64,000 bases of DNA from Methanomassiliicoccus luminyensis B10 (GCF_000308215.1 NZ_CAJE01000023.1:35985-99984), one strand, 5' to 3'; counted from the first letter of the stretch, positions 36,485 to 46,204 are shown. Numbers and translations are program-made. Notes: generated by a model from the sequence alone, not told the origin.

Positions 36485-36909
36485 GCAGGGGCGATCTCAT
36501 GCAGGCGCCCCGCCATGGCGGACCCCTCTCTCTTAGAGGCCGAACGAATGGCTCCAGTTCCGGGCAATCGAATGCGGAGAGGACCTAGAGCAGGCGGAAG
36601 CGATGCTGGACAGCCTGGCGAAGGATAGAGGCCGTCAGTGTCTTCGCATAGACGATCCGGGACATCCACTGCGATCACTGGCCAGGCCGTGAGCATGGCG
36701 AGACGAGGGCTCGCTCTCCGTTCGACAAGGCGATCAACGGACGATAAGGGTGCTGCTGTTCGAGCCTCGCCCCCGGCTCTAGCTGTTTTCCGGTTTTCTC
36801 GGCCGAACTGATGTTTACCTCGCCCTGAGACAATACCCTGGACCGTTTCGGCCCTCGGGACAATGCACATTTCTCCGCGAGTGAAATCTAAGCATGCATC
36901 CATCGATAC
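36485..36909. other. Gene-free region
   Basis: About 425 bp between convergent genes. Open frames here have no recognisable homology signal and poor coding character. Nothing identifiable seen. Confidence 0.5.
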
Positions 36910-37773
36910 CTATCCAACGGCCCTCCTGATTTCTGACCCATTGAGAAAGATGCTGACGATTAAAGCGGCCACCACTGCAGCTATGGATATCGAGATCATG
37001 AATGCCACGACCTGGTTCGAACTTTGATTGACGCCGATGCCCACGAGCGCCCAAATGATGACCAGCTCGTAAGCGACATCTCGTCTGGTGACCGCAACGA
37101 GGATCGCTATCGTCGTTGCGACCAGGATCATCAGGACCGCCCAGAGCTCCGGCTCGATACCGAAACCGTCCCATCCGATCGAAACCAATGTCGCTGCCAC
37201 ATTGACGATAGCGGCAACGGTTATCCACCCAAGATAGACGCTGAAGGGAAGATGGACCATCAATCGCTCTCCCCATCCTAGTTTCGCTCTCCCGACATTC
37301 AGACGGACATAGATCGTGATGAGGACGGCCAGGAGGACGAACATGATGACAACGGAAACAACGAGATATTCGTATTGCCAAGCGAAAAGCCACAATATGT
37401 TCGATGCACTGCTCAGCATGAACAGCCACCCAATATTTTTTTGGAACGGTCTGTCACGAACGTGCGGCAAGGCCTGATATACAACAAACACCCCAAGGAG
37501 GATGTAGATAACACCCCAGATCGCGAACGCATATCCCGCGGGGGTGATCAGTGTGGGGTTCGCGTTAGATATTTCCCCAGTCGTCTTTCCGCCCAGTATG
37601 GCAGTGTTTCCCGCCAGCCCGTTCACGGTTATCATCAGGGTCCAGGCCAGAATATTGCACAGGTTCAACCGGCCGATCTTTCTTATCGCCACACACTTCT
37701 GCCCCGTAATCCATCTGGACCTCAACGTTATTAAAACCAGACTTTTGCGGGTTCCAACTTCTGGCCTACTCAT
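36910..37773 (-). CDS. TspO/MBR-related tryptophan-rich membrane protein
   Basis: 287 residues from ATG 37773, chosen for the SD GGAGGG 11 nt upstream; the frame extends further to 37854 without a ribosome site. About seven hydrophobic helices. FAIWGVIYILLGVFVVYQAL and HLPFSVYLGWITVAAIVNVA are typical of the TspO/MBR-like (COG3476-type) proteins. Its codon use and lower GC differ from neighbours, hinting at transfer. Function unknown. Confidence 0.7.
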   Translation of the reverse strand: MSRPEVGTRKSLVLITLRSRWITGQKCVAIRKIGRLNLCNILAWTLMITVNGLAGNTAILGGKTTGEISNANPTLITPAGYAFAIWGVIYILLGVFVVYQALPHVRDRPFQKNIGWLFMLSSASNILWLFAWQYEYLVVSVVIMFVLLAVLITIYVRLNVGRAKLGWGERLMVHLPFSVYLGWITVAAIVNVAATLVSIGWDGFGIEPELWAVLMILVATTIAILVAVTRRDVAYELVIIWALVGIGVNQSSNQVVAFMISISIAAVVAALIVSIFLNGSEIRRAVG

Positions 37774-38148
37774 AACGTTATCCCTCCCTTGCCGTTGAGC
37801 ATCGGCCCGGCCGGGAAGATGGTCAGGCGCCTGGATCATGGCCTGCTCTTGCAAGGAGCGATACTTGCCAGCATGCCCAGTGAGGGAGCGAAGGGACGTT
37901 GAGCACCATGGCCTTGACGTTCGAGGCCACGTGTTTCAACATTGTTATCCGGACTAAAAAGTGCAAAGGTCCCATCGGTGACGTCGGAGAGGCCAGCAAT
38001 TGTATTTCTGCAACGAGTGGACTGCTGGAGATGATACAATCGTTCCTGTCGATGATGGGTTTAGGCCGCATAGCATGGCAGCAATGTAAGAATAATGAGC
38101 AGTGGTCATTTGTCAAGATATGACTGCTTTCCGTGGAGGATGAATGAT
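37774..38148. other. Divergent intergenic region
   Basis: About 375 bp between the TspO-like gene and the amidohydrolase. It holds the promoters of both. SD GGAGG (38135-38139) serves the amidohydrolase. No RNA gene recognised. Confidence 0.45.
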
Positions 38149-39456
38149 ATGGAATCAGCAATGCTGGCCGATGGATCGAGCGGAGCAAGTGTCCTATTCA
38201 CCAATGTCAGCGTCTTCGACGGAGCGCACAAGAGGCGCGTAAAGAACGCCTGCGTTCTGGTCGAAGGCGAGATGATCAAGTTGGTGTCTGACGGCAGGAT
38301 CGATGTGGAGGGGGCGGCGGTCATCGACGGGGGCGGGCGCACCCTCATGCCCGGCCTGATCAACGCCCACTATCATTCGATGTTCGCTAGCATCACCATC
38401 GCCGAGGGCATGAGCGTCCCGGAGGGATACGTGAACATCCGGGCGGCCAAGAACGCCGAGAAGGTCCTGATGAACGGCTTCACCACGGTGCGGGACATGG
38501 GAGGCAGCTCCTTCGGCCTGAAGCGCGCCATCGATGAGGGCCTCATCGCCGGGCCCAGGATCTACCCCTCCGGCCCCATCATCGGGCAGACCTCCGGTCA
38601 CACCGACTTCCGGCCGTACTCGGCCGTTCCCACCAGCGCGGCCGAGCCGCTGCCGGATTATCTGAACATGTACCGGTCGGGCCATCTTGCCCTGGCCGAC
38701 GGCATCCCTGAGGTCATCAAGCGCGCCCGGGAGTCGCTGCGCATGGGGGCCACGCAGATCAAGCTGGCGGCCGGAGGCGGGGTCGCCTCGGACTACGACC
38801 CCATCGACGTGGGGGAGTATACCTACGAGGAGCTGAAGGCCGCTGTGGACGTGGCGGCCACGTGGAATACCTATGTCTCGGTCCACGTGTACACCTCGCG
38901 CTCCATCCGGACGGCCCTCCGGGCGGGGGTCAGGAGCATCGAGCACGGGCAGATGATGGACGAACCCACCGCCAAGCTGATCGCCGAGAAAGGCATCTGG
39001 CTCTCCACCCAGCCCTTCCTGGACGACGAGGACGCCGTTCCTTTCCCGGAGGGGTCGGAGAACCGGAAGAAGCAGCTCGAGATGTCATCGGGGACCCACC
39101 GGGTGTACGGATGGGCCAGGAAGTACGGCATCAGGACGGCGTTCGGCACCGACGTGCTGTTCAGCCCCCCGCTCGCCGAGAGGGACGGAAAGATGCTGGC
39201 CAAGTTGAAAAGGTGGTACACGCCGTTCGAGGCGCTGAAGATGGCCACGCACGACAACGCGCAGCTGCTCAAGATGTGCGGGCCTCGCGACCCCTACAAG
39301 AAAGGGGACCTGGGGGTGGTGAGGGCGGGCGCCTACGCCGACCTTCTCCTGGTCGACGGCGATCCCTTGGAGGACCTCGATCTTGTCGCAGACCCCGGGA
39401 GGAACTTCCGCGTGATCATGAAGGGCGGAAGGGTCTACAAGAACACGCTCAGTTAG
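38149..39456 (+). CDS. Amidohydrolase (imidazolonepropionase/prolidase-like)
   Basis: 435 residues from ATG 38149 (MESAMLADG), 9 nt after GGAGG. Metal-dependent hydrolase of the amidohydrolase superfamily: HxH-type motif GLINAHYHSMF, KLAAGGGV, HVYTSRSI, SIEHGQMM, and the metal Asp in AFGTDVLF. It resembles COG1228 enzymes acting on cyclic amides or X-Pro dipeptides, with the first metal His apparently replaced (HYH rather than HxH of H-V-H type). Substrate unknown. It ends in TAG. Confidence 0.85.
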   Translation: MESAMLADGSSGASVLFTNVSVFDGAHKRRVKNACVLVEGEMIKLVSDGRIDVEGAAVIDGGGRTLMPGLINAHYHSMFASITIAEGMSVPEGYVNIRAAKNAEKVLMNGFTTVRDMGGSSFGLKRAIDEGLIAGPRIYPSGPIIGQTSGHTDFRPYSAVPTSAAEPLPDYLNMYRSGHLALADGIPEVIKRARESLRMGATQIKLAAGGGVASDYDPIDVGEYTYEELKAAVDVAATWNTYVSVHVYTSRSIRTALRAGVRSIEHGQMMDEPTAKLIAEKGIWLSTQPFLDDEDAVPFPEGSENRKKQLEMSSGTHRVYGWARKYGIRTAFGTDVLFSPPLAERDGKMLAKLKRWYTPFEALKMATHDNAQLLKMCGPRDPYKKGDLGVVRAGAYADLLLVDGDPLEDLDLVADPGRNFRVIMKGGRVYKNTLS

Positions 39457-39673
39457 CGGCCTGGGCCTTGGCACTGGACCAACGACCATGGCTTCCTCCT
39501 CAGCAACAGAACGATGCTCATCGTCTGAAAAAGTTGAGAAAAATAGCCGCATGTGGAGGTCCCGGTCGGATTCGGTCGGCGTCTTTCCAGGTAGTGTGTT
39601 CTATGATCGGTATCATCTGTATCTTTAGTGCAATGCGGAGGTAACAACAGATACCCTCTCACCCATCATGCGT

Positions 39674-40303
39674 TCACTCCTTGGGTTCAGGAGCAATGCT
39701 CTTCTTGTTATAGTGTCGATACGCCAGGAAACCTATGATGCCAACCGCCAGGACCGAGAGCACTATAACGTCGAAATTTGCCGTGCTTTTCCAGAACTCT
39801 ATCCATCCGTCTCCCAGATAATAACCCACGATGGTCAAGGTGGAATTCCACACCAGGCTACCCATGAAGAAGTACGGAACATACTTCTTCAGGTTCATCT
39901 TGGTCAGTCCTGCAGGATAGGCTATGATCGATCGTATCCCCGGAAACATGGGACCAAAGAGCGCCCCACGGGTCCCGTACTTTTCGAACCATCGGTCCGC
40001 CTTGCCGATGGTGTTCTCGTTTATGCCGATATACTTCCCAATGCGCAGGACGAACGGGCGTCCCACCCATCTTGCCAGGCAATAGGACACTGTGGAGCCG
40101 CAGGTCGCCCCGATGGTCGCGGCCAGAACAACCGGGATGAGGCTCAGTTGTCCAGTGGAGGCGAGATAGCCGGCGAAGGGCACGATGGCCTCGCTGGGTA
40201 TGGGTGTGATGATCCCCTCGATGAACATGGCAAAGAATAATCCCAGGTAACCCGAAGAAGAAACGAAATCAATGACCAGCTGATTCAGCGCATCTAATAT
40301 CAT
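39674..40303 (-). CDS. DedA/SNARE-associated family membrane protein
   Basis: 209 residues. The block F(A)MFIEGIITPIPSEAIVPFAGYLA and the later GPMFPGIRSIIAYPAGLTKM (P-G-x-R-S) are diagnostic of DedA proteins, undecaprenyl-type or phospholipid flippases. About five membrane segments and a short basic tail. Confidence 0.9.
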   Translation of the reverse strand: MILDALNQLVIDFVSSSGYLGLFFAMFIEGIITPIPSEAIVPFAGYLASTGQLSLIPVVLAATIGATCGSTVSYCLARWVGRPFVLRIGKYIGINENTIGKADRWFEKYGTRGALFGPMFPGIRSIIAYPAGLTKMNLKKYVPYFFMGSLVWNSTLTIVGYYLGDGWIEFWKSTANFDVIVLSVLAVGIIGFLAYRHYNKKSIAPEPKE

Positions 40304-40504
40304 TGTTCGTACCCAACCCTCACGGTCTGCGGATCGAGCACAATCATGGTCCAGTTCGCTATTGGCCGCATCAACCTGCCTGAAACCGTAAAGCCCCTGG
40401 TCAAATGCCGGGCAGTTATATGTTCCGTCATTCCTTCCTCAGGCAGGCCTATTTCTCCCCTGATATATGGGAAAATGCCAGAATCAGGCCCAAATCTTGC
40501 CCGA

Positions 40505-40813
40505 TTATTCCCTGGTAACTCGGATGAGGATGATCAGCGCTATGGTCTCGAAGATGTTGAATATGAAGAATACATCATCGTCAGGAAGAGGCCGTCCTCC
40601 ATATATCTGATCGTAAGCCAGGGACGCGAAAAAGCCCAGGTAGAGGATGCTTTTCAGTAAAAAAGCTGTTACGAACAATAACAAGCCTCGGGTGAACGGG
40701 GACCGTAGTTGACGGTAGTTGGTCCAAAAGGTGTGCATGAGCACCAGCAGTAGGGCGATATTGACAACCTCGATGCTCAACATCAGCAGAATCTCTAAGG
40801 TCTCCAGGTCCAT
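40505..40813 (-). CDS. Small three-helix membrane protein
   Basis: 102 residues with three hydrophobic helices (ILLMLSIEVVNIALLLVLMH; GLLLFVTAFLLKSILYLGFF; FIFNIFETIALIILI). It lies 3 nt downstream of the ArsR-type gene, so the two form one operon and the membrane protein is probably its target or sensor partner. No named family. Confidence 0.65.
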   Translation of the reverse strand: MDLETLEILLMLSIEVVNIALLLVLMHTFWTNYRQLRSPFTRGLLLFVTAFLLKSILYLGFFASLAYDQIYGGRPLPDDDVFFIFNIFETIALIILIRVTRE

Positions 40814-40816
40814 CCT

Positions 40817-41164
40817 TCACTCCTCCCCTTTTCCCTCATCCGACTTATCCTTGATCTTGTTCCAGATGTCTGTGAAAAGATCATAGCTTCCTTCCATGTT
40901 GTTGGACAAGAAGTACATGGCCCCATATCTCTCTCCCGCATTTGATTCGACGATCCCATTTTCGGAAAGTAACTTCAAATGATGTCGCACGGTCTTATAG
41001 TCCAGCCCCACTCTTTCGCTGAGCTGGTGAGCGTTGAACGGCCGATCGTGCAGTGCCATGATAATCCTCGCGCGATTGACTCCGCCCTTTGAACCAGCGA
41101 TCAACCACCATAGGATCATTCTCATAGTTCCATTGACACTGGCCTGCCTATGATTTATAGCCAT
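40817..41164 (-). CDS. ArsR-type winged-helix regulator
   Basis: 115 residues: GGVNRARIIMALHDRPFNAHQLSERVGLDYKTVRHHLKLLSENG is a clear HTH_20/ArsR winged helix, followed by a wing (IVESNAGERYGAMYFLS). Coupled to the membrane protein at 40505. Confidence 0.85.
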   Translation of the reverse strand: MAINHRQASVNGTMRMILWWLIAGSKGGVNRARIIMALHDRPFNAHQLSERVGLDYKTVRHHLKLLSENGIVESNAGERYGAMYFLSNNMEGSYDLFTDIWNKIKDKSDEGKGEE

Positions 41165-41721
41165 GATCGGTTCCCGACTAAACGGATTCTAGAACTTTCA
41201 GTGAAATATGTAATTATTGCACCCCGGTCCTTGCTTCTATCCCCCTACCTCTCGCGAGATGGTCCTGCGTTCGTTCATGTCGATGATGCATGCAATCGAT
41301 TGTTTACATAATAAGCTAGCTATAGATGCGAAAACAATCGAATTGAATTTAAAAGATGATCGAATTCCACTGCGGCACTATACTGTGGGCGATGTGAAGA
41401 AGTACCTTAAGGACCAAGGGGTGCTGGCCAGATGACCCTGCCCTTCAAGTTCAATGCCGACGGCCTCGTGCTCGTGACCGTCCAGGATGCCGATACGAAC
41501 GAGGAGGCGTACGGCCTCATGCTCACGACCAGCCGCACCCACTTCCGGCTCCACTTCCTTTTCTCGTTACGGCACCGGACGTGGCTCCTGCACGCAAAGC
41601 ACCTGACATGCCATTTGAGATCGATGTCTTCTTACCCATGCTCATATTCTTCCCGTCGAGGACCTAGAATGGGCCGAGACATCATTATATTGGCCTATGG
41701 GGATGGATAGAGAGTGAGGAT
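41165..41721 (+). pseudogene. Degraded region with a HisI-like fragment
   Basis: Two short frames overlap as ATGA at 41432. The second (41432-41710) begins LPFKFNADGLVLVTVQDADTNE, like the N-terminus of phosphoribosyl-AMP cyclohydrolase (hisI, consensus F-x-x-x-G-L-V-x-x-V-Q-D-A-x-T-G-E). It then loses the V-L-M-x-A-Y-M-N stretch, and the rest is only weakly reminiscent (HFLFSLRHRTWL). Probably a decayed hisI. The first (41217-41435, 72 residues) is unassigned. AT-rich DNA surrounds it. Confidence 0.35.
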
Positions 41722-42927
41722 TTGAAGGAGCGGGACAAGTTCTTCTACGGTCTGAGCCTGGCTGGCGGCCTGGCCATACTCAGCTCGACCATGTCCAAGA
41801 ACCCTGTGCTGGGACTGTTCGCCCTCAGCCTGGGGACGGACCAGGCCATGCTCGGCCTCATTGCCGCCGCTTCCACCATCCCTGGGATACTGGTCTCCCT
41901 CCCCGCGGGCTCGCTCTCGGACCGCTTCGGACGAAGGAAGGTAATGTACGCCGCGGGCACGGTGTTTGCCACTGCCCCGTTCCTTTACCTGATAGTGAGC
42001 ACGCCGGCCGAGCTCATGGCAGTGCGTTTCTATCACGGCTTCGCCACCGCCATCTTCGGGACCGTGGCCAACGCGGCCATCGTCGACACGTTCCGCGATC
42101 AGAAGGCTGCGAAAGTCTCTTTCTTCTCGTCCGTGACCATTGTGGGGAGGGGGCTCGCGCCATTCCTGGGCGGAGCGGTCCTCCTGCTGACCAACAGCAA
42201 CTATCGCGACGTCTATTGGATTGTCGGCATCGCTGGCGTATCGGCACTTCTGGCCATCGCCTTCATCTACCGCGGCGGGAGGGACGGTGAGAAGCGGGAT
42301 GCCGTCGCTGGCACACCCTTGCGTGACCAGCTCCGATCCATAGTGAGGGACAGGCTGGTGCTGGTAGCCTCGTCCGTGGAGGCGATGCAATACCTCGCTT
42401 ATGGCGGGTTCGAGTTCTTCATAGTGATCTACGCAGACTCGGTGGGCATCGACCTTGGCTGGATCGTCCTCATCACTGGCGCCCAGCTCCTCACGGTGAT
42501 ATTCGCGAAGCCGATCCTGGGCAGGATGTCAGACAACAAGGGGCGGGACCGATTGATCAGCGGCGGATGCGCGGTGGGAGGACTGGCCCTACTGGTCATG
42601 CCCCTTACGCAGGACCCCATCGTGCTGATCTTTCTGTCGGTGGTGTTCGGCCTGGGGTTCGCCGCCGTGACCTCGTCCACCGCTGCTCTGGTGTCTGACC
42701 TCTGCACCGGCTCCGGCTCAGGGTCGGCGATGGGCTTCCTGAGCACCGTGATGGATGTCGGACAGGCCTCCGGCCCCATCATCGTCGGCGGGGTGGCCGC
42801 CACCGCTCTGGGGTACCTGGGAGGGTTCGGGGCGATGGGCGTGGGCCTGCTGTCGGCATCGGCAATATTTGCTCTCGCATTCATGCGGCCTGGCACTGAG
42901 ACCAGAACGTCTTCGGCCCGTCGGTGA
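41722..42927 (+). CDS. MFS transporter
   Basis: 401 residues with 12 helices. The loop 2-3 signature GSLSDRFGRRKVMY and the N-to-C domain repeat ILGRMSDNKGRDRLI place it in the major facilitator superfamily. The start is a TTG at 41722 with GAGG close upstream; no ATG in the first 30 codons fits better. Substrate unknown, drug or sugar export possible. Confidence 0.88.
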   Translation: MKERDKFFYGLSLAGGLAILSSTMSKNPVLGLFALSLGTDQAMLGLIAAASTIPGILVSLPAGSLSDRFGRRKVMYAAGTVFATAPFLYLIVSTPAELMAVRFYHGFATAIFGTVANAAIVDTFRDQKAAKVSFFSSVTIVGRGLAPFLGGAVLLLTNSNYRDVYWIVGIAGVSALLAIAFIYRGGRDGEKRDAVAGTPLRDQLRSIVRDRLVLVASSVEAMQYLAYGGFEFFIVIYADSVGIDLGWIVLITGAQLLTVIFAKPILGRMSDNKGRDRLISGGCAVGGLALLVMPLTQDPIVLIFLSVVFGLGFAAVTSSTAALVSDLCTGSGSGSAMGFLSTVMDVGQASGPIIVGGVAATALGYLGGFGAMGVGLLSASAIFALAFMRPGTETRTSSARR

Positions 42928-43106
42928 ACCGGACGGATCCAATCGGTCCCTGTCCGGCTTGCTGTGTCTGGATGTCAGTAACAGCATTTCATACTTGAGC
43001 AATCCGCCAAACAGAACACGCTCCCCGTATTCGACTGGCTTCGGCGGGGTCGATTAAGGTAAGCTAGCTGACGGTCGAAATTGAGGCATATGGTTGCGCA
43101 TAGAGG

Positions 43107-43180
43107 TGGGCCCGACCGGATTTGAACCGGCGACCATCGGGTTATGAGCCTGACGCTCCACCAGACTAAGCTACGGGCCC
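43107..43180 (-). tRNA. tRNA with CAT anticodon (Met elongator or Ile2)
   Basis: 74 nt, minus strand. Acceptor GGGCCCG/CGGGCCC, discriminator A, D-arm AGCTTAGTCTGGTGGAGC, anticodon CAT within CTCATAA, T-arm GCCGG-TTCAAAT-CCGGT. The 5' end is not that of the archaeal initiator (AGCGGG), so it is elongator tRNA-Met or the modified tRNA-Ile2. No CCA encoded, no intron. Confidence 0.92.
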
Positions 43181-43267
43181 CTATGTGGGTCAGGTTAATG
43201 TCCTAGCCTACATAAATCTTTACTCCCAGGCATGCGTCCACGTCGAGAAAGGCCATCATGGGAACGC

Positions 43268-44080
43268 CTAGACGCCATCGCGCTCAACGCGGCCCGTTGC
43301 CAGGAAGTTTACGATCCCATGGCATTTGCATGCGGTCGCCAGGGCGAAGGTGGGGCCGTCCCCGAGGGGCTCCAGCCGGCCAAGCATGTTATGGAGGTCC
43401 GGCCCTTGGATCACGCCTATCTCCCCCAGCGTACCCACGGCCAGCACCGTGGAGCGGTCCGCTTCCTCCGCGATGATCGACCCGATGAGCTCGTGCATGG
43501 GGGCCTTGCGGATCTCATCGGTCACCGGGCACTTCCTCGGCTGGGAACAGCCCGGTTCGCATGTCCCTCCCCCAGGCATGTTGCTGACAACCAGCACAGC
43601 GTTGGCCTCGTCTCGGGACAGGATCTTGCCCGGGGGGAGCCTGCGGGCCGTCCTGTCCAGAAGGGAGGTGCACGGGACGGCCCTGGCACCCCTCCGCGCC
43701 AGGAATTCCACGGCCACCCTGGCCGCGAAGTGGCCGCTCATGGCGGGGACGATGAGGTCCGGCACCCTCGTCTCGCACAGCCGGAGAAGGCCGCCGACGG
43801 AATCCCCGACCACGAACTGTATACTGCCGATGCGTTCCGGGTCGACCTCGGACAGCGTGATCACCTCCACATCATCCGATCTACTGGCCAGGCAATCCGG
43901 GTCGATGTCCATTACTGCCACGCTCATGCCCAGGGACCGGGCGGTGCCGGCAGCGGCCGTCCCGATCGCGCCGCCCCCGGCGCAGAACACGAAGGCCGGC
44001 CGAGCCCTCGGGCCCGATAGTTCTGAGGCGTCCTCTCCGTCGGGAACACGCTTGTCACTTCTCCTGTTGAGCATCTCCAT
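43268..44080 (-). CDS. NAD(P)-binding-like archaeal protein with Cys cluster, unknown
   Basis: 270 residues. FVFCAGGGAIGTAAAGTARSLG with VMDIDPDCL reads as a Rossmann nucleotide-binding domain. Later, GGGTCEPGCSQPRKCPVTDE holds three cysteines that could bind a metal or Fe-S cluster, and CKCHGIVNFL is near the end. I do not recognise a named family. The combination suggests a redox enzyme or sensor. Confidence 0.6.
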   Translation of the reverse strand: MEMLNRRSDKRVPDGEDASELSGPRARPAFVFCAGGGAIGTAAAGTARSLGMSVAVMDIDPDCLASRSDDVEVITLSEVDPERIGSIQFVVGDSVGGLLRLCETRVPDLIVPAMSGHFAARVAVEFLARRGARAVPCTSLLDRTARRLPPGKILSRDEANAVLVVSNMPGGGTCEPGCSQPRKCPVTDEIRKAPMHELIGSIIAEEADRSTVLAVGTLGEIGVIQGPDLHNMLGRLEPLGDGPTFALATACKCHGIVNFLATGRVERDGV

Positions 44081-44197
44081 TTCGATGGACGAATGGCGAT
44101 GTTCTTAGAAGCTGTTTTTCAAGCCCCATCGGACCTGCTATGAAAAATCCGCATCTCTAAGTACTGCGCGCTACTCTGTGGAACGAGAGGGACGCTC

Positions 44198-44680
44198 ATG
44201 ACCGAAGGGACGCAGAGAGCGACGTTCGGCGCAGGATGCTTCTGGTGCGTCGAGCTGACGTTCAGCAAGATCAAGGGAGTGCTGTCGACGCAAGTGGGGT
44301 ATATGGGCAGGACCACGGACCGTCCGACCTACCAGGACGTGTGCACCGACCGCACCGGCCACGCTGAGGTGGTGGAGCTGGAGTTCGATCCGTCCGTCGT
44401 CACCTACTCGCAGCTGGTCGACGCGTTCTGGTCGATGCACGACCCCACCACCCTGAACCGGCAGGGACCGGACGTGGGCACGCAGTACCGCTCCGTGATC
44501 TTCTACCACACCCCGGAGCAGAGGGGGGAGGCCGAGGCGTCGAAGAAGAAGGCGGAGGCGTCCGGGATGTTCAACGCCCCCATCGTCACCGAGATAGCGC
44601 CGGCGGGCACGTTCTGGAAGGCCGAGGAGTATCACCAGAAATACCTGGAGAAGCGCGGCAGGGCCGCCTGCCGCATCTGA
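44198..44680 (+). CDS. msrA: Peptide methionine sulfoxide reductase MsrA
   Basis: 160 residues. The active site GAGCFWCVE and the block [28 protein letters not shown] are diagnostic, as are [18 protein letters not shown] and the C-terminal recycling Cys (RAACRI). Repairs oxidised Met-S-sulfoxide. Useful in an anaerobe exposed to oxygen. Confidence 0.95.
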   Translation: MTEGTQRATFGAGCFWCVELTFSKIKGVLSTQVGYMGRTTDRPTYQDVCTDRTGHAEVVELEFDPSVVTYSQLVDAFWSMHDPTTLNRQGPDVGTQYRSVIFYHTPEQRGEAEASKKKAEASGMFNAPIVTEIAPAGTFWKAEEYHQKYLEKRGRAACRI

Positions 44681-44689
44681 CCGGGCACT

Positions 44690-44962
44690 TCATCGAAATA
44701 TCCACGAGAGCAGGATGCAGGCGATGAGGACGAGGGCCGCGAGCGCGTACAAGCGCGGCGTCATGCTCCTCGCGCCCACCCGCCGCGCGATGTGCCCGTC
44801 GATGGCCGCCCCCGCTGCCAGCACGAGGCCCGAGGCCAAAGGGTTCGATGTTATCAGCGCGAGGCCCAGGAGGATCGACGCCAGCGCCACGATGACCGCT
44901 CCGATGACATAGCCGCCCCGGCTGAAGGGAGGATGCTCATCAGCGGCCGCCCCGCAGTCCAT
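44690..44962 (-). CDS. Small three-helix membrane protein
   Basis: 90 residues with three hydrophobic helices (VIGAVIVALASILLGLALI; LASGLVLAAGAAIDG; LYALAALVLIACILLSWIF). Convergent with msrA, 9 nt between stops. No family recognised. Confidence 0.55.
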   Translation of the reverse strand: MDCGAAADEHPPFSRGGYVIGAVIVALASILLGLALITSNPLASGLVLAAGAAIDGHIARRVGARSMTPRLYALAALVLIACILLSWIFR

Positions 44963-45075
44963 GCTAGGTCCTATTCAATCTCATTGTAGATAACACAGGT
45001 CTTTCCTGGCGCGCGACCTCCCGGACCGTACTATCAGGGGGTGATGATTATAGCAGGTTAGGCGATACCGTTGGC

Positions 45076-45687
45076 ATGTCCTCTCACGCCGATCTCGAGA
45101 AGCTTTGCAACGTGGCCAAGCAAAACGGCGCCTCGGGCGCAGCGGTCCTGGCCGCTCACCTGGTGGTCCTGGACCACAGGGTGCGCCTTAAGTGCATGGT
45201 GCCCATGTGCCCCAACTACGGGCGCAACCTGATGTGCCCGCCCAACGTCCCCGCGCTGGAGGAGTTCTCCACGGTCCTGAAGAACTATATGCACGCCATC
45301 CTGGTTCAGTACCCCATATCCGTGGACGACGATTTCATCCAGGGCATAAAGGACCATACACTGGAGGAGGTCTACCAGAACGACCAGTACTCTCCGCTGA
45401 TGATAAGCAATAAGAAGGGCTTCAGCGAGGTGATGGCCGAACTGGAGAAGGAGGCATTGAGAATGGGATACCGCTTCGCCGCCGCGTTCGAGGGAGGGCC
45501 GTGCCGCCTGTGCGAGGAGTGCGTGGGCCAGGGGTCCGGGGAGCCCTGCCGGCATCCGTTCCGCTCCCGGCCGTCCATGGAGGCCATGGGGATCGATGTG
45601 TTCCAGACCGCCCAGAACGCGGGCCTTCCGTTCGAGATCCCGCCCAAGGACCGTCCGGTATGGACGGGCCTGCTGCTGGTGGACTGA
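45076..45687 (+). CDS. DUF2284 predicted metal-binding protein
   Basis: 203 residues. Cys-rich: LKCMVPMCPNYGRNLMCPPNVP near the N-terminus, and GGPCRLCEECVGQGSGEPCRHPFRSRPSMEAMGIDV in the C-terminal half match the DUF2284 (COG5423) pattern, a likely Fe-S or zinc protein found in many anaerobes. Function not known. Confidence 0.82.
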   Translation: MSSHADLEKLCNVAKQNGASGAAVLAAHLVVLDHRVRLKCMVPMCPNYGRNLMCPPNVPALEEFSTVLKNYMHAILVQYPISVDDDFIQGIKDHTLEEVYQNDQYSPLMISNKKGFSEVMAELEKEALRMGYRFAAAFEGGPCRLCEECVGQGSGEPCRHPFRSRPSMEAMGIDVFQTAQNAGLPFEIPPKDRPVWTGLLLVD

Positions 45688-45755
45688 ACTGGTGCGGCGG
45701 GCCGTCGGCGGTTTTCACGGCGCCGTCGCAATGATAGGTGAGAGGAAAATTCAGG

Positions 45756-45852
45756 CGCCGTCGAACGGACTCGAACCGTTGACCTTGTGATGACCGTTCC
45801 CCGTTGGCCAGGGATTAACAGTCACACGCTCTACCAACTGAGCTACGACGGC
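45756..45852 (-). tRNA. tRNA-Asn (GTT) with a 24-nt intron
   Basis: Minus strand. Exon 1 carries acceptor GCCGTCG and anticodon loop CTGTTAA. Exon 2 resumes TCACAAGG to give the full anticodon stem, T-arm ACGG-TTCGAGT-CCGT, acceptor CGACGGC. The intron is at the canonical 37/38 site, 45792-45815, containing CCCTGGCCAACGGGG. This is an archaeal splicing-endonuclease substrate. The mature tRNA is 73 nt. Confidence 0.92.
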
Positions 45853-45895
45853 GTGCAGGCAACTACAATTACCCCCTGATATTAATCATTTGCGC

Positions 45896-46204
45896 CTAGC
45901 CCAGCTGTGTCTTGAGCTCCTTCACGGTCCTCTCCATCTCGTCGAGGATGACCTTGAGATGCTCCATGAACGGCTTGAGGGACTCCGTGGTCACCGCCCC
46001 GTCGGAGGACGGGCGGATCAGGCCTTCCTGCTCGAGTATGCGCAGGGAATAGCGCACTTTGTGCTGGGGCACCCCCAGAAGCTCGGACAGGCGGATGATG
46101 CCGATGGGCTCGTTGTCCATGATGGCCTTGAGCATCCTGACATGGCGCTGCAGGAGATCTATCTCGCTCTCGATCTTGCTGGTGAGGACGCTGCTGGCCG
46201 TCAT
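45896..46204 (-). CDS. Winged-helix transcriptional regulator
   Basis: 102 residues from MTASSVLTSKIESEID. The wHTH is RHVRMLKAIMDNEPIGI, then RLSELLGVPQHKVRYSLRILEQEGLI, with a C-terminal helical dimerisation segment (KPFMEHLKVILDEMERTVKELKT). Divergent from the zinc-ribbon gene at 46360. Confidence 0.8.
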   Translation of the reverse strand: MTASSVLTSKIESEIDLLQRHVRMLKAIMDNEPIGIIRLSELLGVPQHKVRYSLRILEQEGLIRPSSDGAVTTESLKPFMEHLKVILDEMERTVKELKTQLG

